From IMG/VR virus record IMGVR_UViG_3300035204_001788, positions 1-30,594 of that record: a stretch of 30,594 nucleotides of DNA. One strand, written 5' to 3'. Positions 24,511 to 30,594 of this stretch are shown here, piece by piece. A model generated the notes under the pieces. The model saw only the letters and a list, made by a program, of their open reading frames with translations. It was not told where the DNA came from and searched no databases. Within the stretch, counting starts at the first letter, position 1. Each line of letters starts with the position of its first letter. Origin of the DNA: a virus. The position numbers and the translations under genes were made by a program.

Positions 24511-27500
24511 ATGTATTTTACTTATAAAAATTGTAAGATACAGATAAACGAAGAATCATTTTTCGTATCAGATGCTAATGTCTCCTTTCAGAGCAGTAAT
24601 GATCCAAAATATATCGCTCATCAGCGTCATTCAAATAGCTATTCCCCAACTGACGGAATAGGTGGTCAATTATCTGTTTCTTATTACCTTACAGGGAAAG
24701 ACCCTTTAAAAGAATTTGTAAGTTCCGAAACGGGGGTTATATCTGGCGACTTTGGAGGACTCACTTTTCGTAGCGGCTATCTTACGTCTTATAATTTTCA
24801 GGCTGTCCCCATCAGCCCCGTAAAAATAGACGCAGAGATCGTTTTTTTTGATGAGTTGCAGGGGTCTTTTGAACCCACGTACCAAGAAGCGGGCAATGTA
24901 GATTTTTTAAATTTTACTGATGCAACCATATCTAGTTTATCAGGCATTGGAGACATAGATAGTATTGCTTCCATTCAATATGGGTTCTCTTCTGAGATAA
25001 GGCCAGTGATAGAAGCGGGCAATTCAGTGCCCAGTAGAATTTACTTTGGACAAAAAGAGGTTCAAGTAGGAGTCACTATAGATACCCTTAGTGGAAATTT
25101 ATCTTTCTATGGAAACGATGCGGCTATATCTCTGAATTTAAAAGACAACACCAATAGAATTGTTGATTCCTATAGTGTAATCGGAATTCTTAATCAGAAA
25201 CAAATTGGCGTCGATTCGAATTCTCCTTTAAGCACTCAACTTTCAATCAGGGAAAATCGACTTGGAGAGAACCCTACGCTAACAAGCTTCAGCCCTTCTA
25301 CGTTTAAAGAAGGGGAAACGGTTACGGTGTATGGAACCGAGTTTAATACGGCCTCGCAAGTTAGCTTTGGCAATGTTTCAACAAGAGATTTAAACATTGA
25401 AAGCGACAACAAATTAACTGTTAAAGTTCCTTACGGTCCACCCCCAACTGATTATGTTTACGTGACTAATGCTAGGGGTATGGCGCAGTCATTAGAGACT
25501 TATTCTTTAAACTTCGACACGATGACGCTTACGTCATTTGGCCCAAAGAAAGGACGTTTAGCGTCGGATGACCACCCCGGCACTGAAGTAACAATAACAG
25601 GAACTAATTTAAGTAGAATATCTTACATTCATTTCGGCGCTGGCCAAGGAGTCGACCGATTTAGACTAATTGGTCAACCCTATGGGACCAAGATCATAAC
25701 AGAAGTTCCGAGGAATGCTTTCCGAGACAGGATTACTGTCAGGTCTAATGATAAAAATCAGACAGTATACACCTCTGATTTTTTTACTCCTTATCCGAGG
25801 GTAGATAAATTTTTTCCTTCTGGCGATAGCCGAGCAGGGGACCTTATCGATGTTTACGGGGCTTCGTTCTACGGGGCTACAGGAGTTATAGTCGGAAACA
25901 GCCCTGTAGCCTTTAACGTGCTTTCTCCAAGCGGTTTACAATTTACCGTTGGCGATGGTGTGTGCAAAGGCTTTATAACGGTTCAAGGCAGAGATCAAAC
26001 TTCAGGAACTAGCTTAGGCTCTTTTGGTCAAGAAGTAGCTATCACAGGAGTATCCCCCGAAAGAGGACCTACTGGAGCTTACATTCGTGTTTCGGGGAAA
26101 AACTTTCACTCTAGCTTGTTATACAGTCATTCTGCTACTGAATTTGGAGTAAGGATAAACAATGGGACAGGAAAATTTGTTAGAGTAGATGAAAATCTAC
26201 TAACAGGAAATGTCCCAGATAATATTTCTATTTTTGGTTCCGGCTCGATCCATCTTTTGAAACCTGATGGGGCGTCTGAGTATAATTCGGGGGCTAATTT
26301 TTATGTAACTCCTCCAGTGGGAAACATTGTTTCCGTTGCTCCTCACACTGGTTTTTCTGGAGATTTTGTATCGATAGTCGGTAGAGGATGGAGTGAGAGT
26401 ACGCTTACGGGGCTGAGGCTTGTTCCTGTTGAGCACGGCGAAACAAAAATAGACGGAAGCCACGTTGGCGTCGGGTACAATATTAGCAATTATACTTTAA
26501 ATTATAATCAGACTACACAGGACTCCGTTATAAGTTTTAATGCCTCTGTTCGCCCCGGAGCTTATAGATATGAAATTGACTCAATAGAAAAAACAGTTTC
26601 TGGGTTATATACTACGGCTACTGCCTCGAATAGAGGGCTTCGTATCATTGGGGATATTGGGGATATCCCTGACTCTACGGATCTGGACCTTACCTTATCT
26701 CCACCGAGTGGCGTACATAAACAAACCATAACAATTACTGGTACAAATATATATAAGGAGCATTCTAGAGTTTATTTCAATGATCAATTAGTTCCAAGAA
26801 CATTCATGTTAGACGCTTGGGAGTCTGAAGCGACGAACAAATTAAAATTCATGGTTCCCGATGAGTTCATGATTGATCCGAACTTGTACCAACATAATGC
26901 AAGCGGGATAGTTCAATACGCTGTTAAAGTTAGAAATGAAGGTTACGCTAGTTTTAATACTGGTTATTATACAGCATATGATTCATTTGAATTAATAGGA
27001 AAGCCTTCGATTACTGGGTTTTCACCCACCTCTGGTAAGTTCGGTGCTACCATAAATGTTACTGGGCAAAATTTTATAAATGTAACAGGCGTGTCTGTAG
27101 GTGGGGCGGCGGTTTCTTCGGGAGTCTTTACTTCTGGGGATGGATATAATTACTTGTCATTTGCGATAAACAAAAGTTTAAACACAGATTTCATAAAGAT
27201 AGAGGCGACGGGCGGTACTGTTTATTCAAACCAAATTCTAAGAACTATTGGCGTTGATCCTTATATTAGCGGTTTCCGCCCAGTTTCCGGAAAGATAAAT
27301 TCTTACGTTACGATTAGCGGTTCGAGACTCAATCTTGCGAAAGAGATTCATTTATCAGGAGCCAACGGTACAAGAACAGATCTGGTAAGTGACAGACAGG
27401 GAGGGGTCGAAAGAGCTTGGGCAAGCAACGGGTCCTCCGGAATTACTTTTAGAATTCCATCCGACGCAAAGGATGGAGAAATCGAAATAGCTTTCGATGG

Positions 27501-30500
27501 AGGAGTAGTAAGATCATCGAGTGAGCTGGATGTAATAAATGATTCTGAGGTTTTTGGCCTTACCCCCAAATATCAAGTTTGGGGAGAACATATATACGCT
27601 TCGGGCGTAGAGCTTCAAGGGTCTAAATGGGGTTTCCCATCCGAGTTTACTGGTTACTCGCAAGAAGCGGAAAATATTGAGTACCAAAGAGGTACTGGCT
27701 TACTCGTTAAAGTCCCAAGGGAAATCTTTGGGAGTAATATTGAAATAACGGATAATCAGGGGCTAGTTTCCTACTTGGATTTCGAGGTTGCTCCTCAAAT
27801 ATCCGGTTTCTACGTGAGCGGAAAAAACGAAGGAACAGATCTTGATTACATAGAGATTGATAATTCAGAACATTATATTTGCTTAACTGGGATCAACTCG
27901 TATGGCCCAAAATCATTCGGGATAACAGGTGATGGAAAAATAGCGATTTGGGATATACCAACAGACGAATATAACGGAGTGCCTGTTACAAAAGTAGATC
28001 ACTCTACTATCAGATCGGCCCAAGTATTACAAAATGGAAATCCCGCCACTGGTTATACAAAAATCCAAACAATAATTTCGGGAAATGATTTAGTAAATCA
28101 GCAACTTAAAACCGAAGGTTTTGCTACTCTTTCTGAGTTAGTAGAAGCCGTGCCAAAATCGGGATACCCATTCCTGATAAACGTTGATGCCGCCACAAAA
28201 CTACACGATGCAGTTGCTATTACCGGAGTCGAGATTAGCCCATATGAAGGACTATATGAATCAAATAGAAAAACTCCTTGGGAATGGGTAAGGAATAATA
28301 TATTTGAGGAGCATTACCCAGTATTTACCCAAACAGTATTTTCAGATAAGATTTTAAATATTCGTTTCCCTGCTCCTGAGATACTTAGTTTTTCCCCACA
28401 GATTGGCGATGACAATACCACCGTTGTAGTAAAAGGAGACCATCTTTCTTACGCCACTGGTTGGAGATTAAGCGGAAGTATGGTATCCGACATCCGTGAT
28501 AATCATACTATTGGTCCTGAAGGGTTTGAGTTCAATATCCCTTCGGGGTTCCAAGGCTCTGGTTATATTGAGCTTTTTGGCATCGAAGGCAACGCTGTTT
28601 CGAAAGACCCAGTCAAAGTAATCAGAGGTATTTATCCGAGTGGAATGACCCCGTTGTTGGGAGTACCTAATTCTTATTTTTCTATAAGCGGCTCGAATTT
28701 GGAGTATACTGAGTCGTTATTTTTTGGTGCTCATCAAGTAAACTTTGGTGTAAGTGGCGATCATCCCTATGTACACTTAACAGGATTCATTCCGGAAATA
28801 GTACCGTTACCTCAACGCTTACTCGTCAAGGTAGCTAATGGATTAGGATCAAGCGATATTCATCGTTTTATAATCGAAGCGACCGGAACCGACATAACCA
28901 AACGATTGGATGTATATGGAACTTCTGCGGTTCATGGGTTTGGATTAAAGGTTGATGGGGATATTATTTCTTACAGTGGGGATATTTCAGCGGTTACTGG
29001 AGATATTTATTCGAAAGGGGAAAAGTTAATTAGCCATATCGATGTTGAAAAAAACACCGTTTTAAAATCGGGTCTTGTTTTAGATGTCAACGTTGCAAAT
29101 ATAGATAGCTATCCTAAGTCTGGTAACAAGCTTTACGATCTATCCACATATGGGAATGATATAACTCTTTATGGTACTTACGATTCTCATTGGCACGAAG
29201 TAATCTTTAGTGAACCGGGGAGCTATGGGTTAACAGATGATTCAGAGACCTTACGACCAAAGGAATTTACTCTCGACGCAAGGTTTGAACCGATTATCGA
29301 TGGGGAAAACAATAGAAATTTAATTGCTGGTAAATCGTATTCCGAGACAGCAGCGAGCTATGGGCTTTGGTATACTATTAATAATAGAGTTATTAGTGAA
29401 ATAACTTTTACTGATGGTTCAATATCCCAAGTTTCTGTTGGTGATATATCCCCGAATACTTATCACCATATAACTTCCAAATGGGATGGGACCAATCACT
29501 CTATCTACAGTGGGGGCAGAATTATATCAGGCAACGATGGGTCAGCCGGAAAGACTATCTCTTATACAAATGATAGTTTTGCGATAGGTGGTCTTAGTGG
29601 CGAGAACTATGCGTTTACAGGCAACATCGAAGCTGTCCGACTTTATCGTGGTGCTATTTCTGATGAGGAGATTTACAAGAATTACGAAGTATCAAGGGAA
29701 ACTTTTGTACATAAGGATGTTAATGTTTCTGGTCAGGTTAAGATCACAGGGTCATTGATCATTAACGACACGGATGTTGAATCTAAGTTAGAAAATAAAA
29801 TTGATATATCTATTGGTAGACAGGGTGATCCGGGCCCAACGGGTCCTGCGGGCCCAGCGGGCCCAGCGGGGCTCACTCAAGAAGGCTTTAGGGCGTATCG
29901 CTCCACTAACCAATCGATTTCAGCGGAAACTGCTACTAAGTTCCAAGCTAATACTGAAGATTACGATGACGGTGGAGTATACAATACCTCTAGTTATAAA
30001 TTCACACCTGATACTACTGGTTATTATTATTTATATCTTCAAGCTGCTACCGTAGCGGACCCGACTACCGACATCAAAACTACTGGCAACGTATGGTCCG
30101 TGTATCTTTACAAGAATGGTTCGTCTATTGCGTCTAGCAGAACTAGTCATCCAAGTATATCAAACCATGAGGCGACGTATGCAGATGTTTCAACAGTCAG
30201 CTATGCAGATCCGGGGAACGAGGATTATTATGAGGCCTATATTTGGCATAATGGACAGTCAGCTACTCTTTCAACAAATAGTGCCGAAACTTATTGGGGC
30301 GGTGCTTTTATTGGTGCTGCCCAAGGCCCCACAGGACCAGAGGGCGCAGCGGGAGTTGATTCTACTGTCACTGGTCCTACTGGACCTACGGGGCCATCAG
30401 GCGAAGCTTTTGTAGGAAGTTCGGGTCCTCAAGGAATACAAGGATTTGCTGGAGGGGTTACAGGAGTAGGGTTTTCGGCAAATAACGAGGGGACTGCCCA

Positions 30501-30594
30501 AAGCGTTACCGAGAACGTAAGGACTCAAGTTTCTTTTGTGGGGGAAGATTTCGATAATGAATCTGAGTTCGATTTATCTACTAACAGGTACGTA
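24511..30594 (+). CDS. Giant modular tail adhesin: tube-like N-terminus, TIG repeats, LamG, collagen and C1q-like modules (3' partial)
   Basis: The frame is open from the ATG at 24511 to the right edge, 2028 codons, without a stop; the gene continues outside. Residues 1-250 repeat the tube-like motifs of the three paralogues (FRSGYLTSYNFQAVPISPVK near 87, IQYGFSSEIRPVIEAG near 155). Residues 256-1470 contain about 11-12 IPT/TIG-type Ig-like repeats, for example PTLTSFSPSTFKEGETVTVYG at 255-275 and PSITGFSPTSGKFGATINVTG at 832-852, with an unrecognised insertion at about 1103-1285. Residues about 1520-1730 look like a LamG/concanavalin-type lectin domain (LYDLSTYGNDITLYG, then NIEAVRLYRGAISDEEIYKNY). 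Collagen-like GXY triplets lie at 1772-1787 and 1939-1975, with C1q-like domains at about 1792-1937 and from 1986 on. It probably reaches out to bind host surface glycans or proteins. Ribosome binding site weak; coupling to the previous gene is likely. Confidence 0.85.
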   Translation, partial: MYFTYKNCKIQINEESFFVSDANVSFQSSNDPKYIAHQRHSNSYSPTDGIGGQLSVSYYLTGKDPLKEFVSSETGVISGDFGGLTFRSGYLTSYNFQAVPISPVKIDAEIVFFDELQGSFEPTYQEAGNVDFLNFTDATISSLSGIGDIDSIASIQYGFSSEIRPVIEAGNSVPSRIYFGQKEVQVGVTIDTLSGNLSFYGNDAAISLNLKDNTNRIVDSYSVIGILNQKQIGVDSNSPLSTQLSIRENRLGENPTLTSFSPSTFKEGETVTVYGTEFNTASQVSFGNVSTRDLNIESDNKLTVKVPYGPPPTDYVYVTNARGMAQSLETYSLNFDTMTLTSFGPKKGRLASDDHPGTEVTITGTNLSRISYIHFGAGQGVDRFRLIGQPYGTKIITEVPRNAFRDRITVRSNDKNQTVYTSDFFTPYPRVDKFFPSGDSRAGDLIDVYGASFYGATGVIVGNSPVAFNVLSPSGLQFTVGDGVCKGFITVQGRDQTSGTSLGSFGQEVAITGVSPERGPTGAYIRVSGKNFHSSLLYSHSATEFGVRINNGTGKFVRVDENLLTGNVPDNISIFGSGSIHLLKPDGASEYNSGANFYVTPPVGNIVSVAPHTGFSGDFVSIVGRGWSESTLTGLRLVPVEHGETKIDGSHVGVGYNISNYTLNYNQTTQDSVISFNASVRPGAYRYEIDSIEKTVSGLYTTATASNRGLRIIGDIGDIPDSTDLDLTLSPPSGVHKQTITITGTNIYKEHSRVYFNDQLVPRTFMLDAWESEATNKLKFMVPDEFMIDPNLYQHNASGIVQYAVKVRNEGYASFNTGYYTAYDSFELIGKPSITGFSPTSGKFGATINVTGQNFINVTGVSVGGAAVSSGVFTSGDGYNYLSFAINKSLNTDFIKIEATGGTVYSNQILRTIGVDPYISGFRPVSGKINSYVTISGSRLNLAKEIHLSGANGTRTDLVSDRQGGVERAWASNGSSGITFRIPSDAKDGEIEIAFDGGVVRSSSELDVINDSEVFGLTPKYQVWGEHIYASGVELQGSKWGFPSEFTGYSQEAENIEYQRGTGLLVKVPREIFGSNIEITDNQGLVSYLDFEVAPQISGFYVSGKNEGTDLDYIEIDNSEHYICLTGINSYGPKSFGITGDGKIAIWDIPTDEYNGVPVTKVDHSTIRSAQVLQNGNPATGYTKIQTIISGNDLVNQQLKTEGFATLSELVEAVPKSGYPFLINVDAATKLHDAVAITGVEISPYEGLYESNRKTPWEWVRNNIFEEHYPVFTQTVFSDKILNIRFPAPEILSFSPQIGDDNTTVVVKGDHLSYATGWRLSGSMVSDIRDNHTIGPEGFEFNIPSGFQGSGYIELFGIEGNAVSKDPVKVIRGIYPSGMTPLLGVPNSYFSISGSNLEYTESLFFGAHQVNFGVSGDHPYVHLTGFIPEIVPLPQRLLVKVANGLGSSDIHRFIIEATGTDITKRLDVYGTSAVHGFGLKVDGDIISYSGDISAVTGDIYSKGEKLISHIDVEKNTVLKSGLVLDVNVANIDSYPKSGNKLYDLSTYGNDITLYGTYDSHWHEVIFSEPGSYGLTDDSETLRPKEFTLDARFEPIIDGENNRNLIAGKSYSETAASYGLWYTINNRVISEITFTDGSISQVSVGDISPNTYHHITSKWDGTNHSIYSGGRIISGNDGSAGKTISYTNDSFAIGGLSGENYAFTGNIEAVRLYRGAISDEEIYKNYEVSRETFVHKDVNVSGQVKITGSLIINDTDVESKLENKIDISIGRQGDPGPTGPAGPAGPAGLTQEGFRAYRSTNQSISAETATKFQANTEDYDDGGVYNTSSYKFTPDTTGYYYLYLQAATVADPTTDIKTTGNVWSVYLYKNGSSIASSRTSHPSISNHEATYADVSTVSYADPGNEDYYEAYIWHNGQSATLSTNSAETYWGGAFIGAAQGPTGPEGAAGVDSTVTGPTGPTGPSGEAFVGSSGPQGIQGFAGGVTGVGFSANNEGTAQSVTENVRTQVSFVGEDFDNESEFDLSTNRYV
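29821..29877 (+). repeat. Collagen-like GXY triplet coding repeat 1
   Basis: In the adhesin frame this encodes QGDPGPTGPAGPAGPAGL. At DNA level GCGGGCCCA is repeated in tandem (29848-29856, 29857-29865, then partial) and the tract is far more GC-rich than its surroundings. Such tracts form trimeric stalks in phage fibres and are prone to length change by slippage. Confidence 0.85.
30325..30453 (+). repeat. Collagen-like GXY triplet coding repeat 2
   Basis: The adhesin frame encodes QGPTGPEGAAGVD, TGPTGPTGPSGEA and SGPQGIQGFAGG, an interrupted collagen-like stalk between the first and second C1q-like modules. It is less repetitive at DNA level than the first tract. Confidence 0.8.

Noticed and set aside
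29801-30415. Plus-strand open frames at 29801-30055 and 30116-30415
   Set aside because: They are out-of-frame readings of the collagen/C1q region of the adhesin, giving Arg/Ala/Leu-rich low-complexity products.
1-30594. tRNA genes, CRISPR arrays, insertion sequences, integrase or attachment sites
   Set aside because: None could be seen on either strand; nearly all the sequence is coding for virion proteins.

Overview
This window is the tail-structure region of a double-stranded DNA siphophage (or a prophage / phage-derived contig) with a lambda-type non-contractile tail. The evidence is a lambda-like set of tail genes: a tube-like protein, two small or charged proteins in the chaperone position, a very long tape measure protein, and recognisable gpM, gpL, gpK, gpI and gpJ homologues in that order. 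DNA is moderately AT-rich, genes are packed with gaps of 0-130 bases, and no tRNA, rRNA, CRISPR array, integrase or IS element is seen. The giant adhesin with TIG, LamG, collagen and C1q-like modules and the GSGY-type beta repeats resemble proteins of large aquatic phages, including those of marine cyanobacteria. The host cannot be fixed from this sequence.

Layout. (1) Bases 1-13032, plus strand: C-terminal part of a connector or tail-completion-like protein, a probable major tail tube protein (587-1804), a UUCG terminator, a 76-aa protein, a charged 346-aa protein, a second UUCG terminator, a 348-aa protein that may be a distant paralogue of the preceding one, then a 2890-aa tape measure protein. 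(2) Bases 13037-22668, minus strand: read from the right, gpM, gpL, gpK, gpI and gpJ homologues tightly coupled, followed by two J-distal proteins with a shared glycine-tyrosine beta-repeat motif. In lambda this block follows the tape measure gene on the same strand; here it is inverted. (3) Bases 22752-30594, plus strand: two proteins that look like paralogues of the tube protein, then a giant adhesin of at least 2028 aa that runs off the window.

How the genes fit together: the tape measure and chaperone-like proteins set tail length while the tube protein polymerises. gpM/L/K/I/J homologues build the tail tip, including a predicted Fe-S protein and a JAMM + NlpC/P60 protein. The giant adhesin probably contacts the host surface.

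Most interesting signals: (a) the probable tube protein, the two proteins at 22752 and 23659, and the N-terminus of the giant adhesin share the same two beta motifs, so one tube-like fold seems to have been copied four times and once fused to a fibre; (b) a recurrent GTGTAA plus GG(T/A)AAAAGG element lies upstream of several tail genes on both strands, at 26-27 bases from three starts; (c) a strong terminator lies between two possibly paralogous chaperone-position genes where lambda uses a frameshift; (d) the adhesin has tandem collagen/C1q-like units at its distal end.
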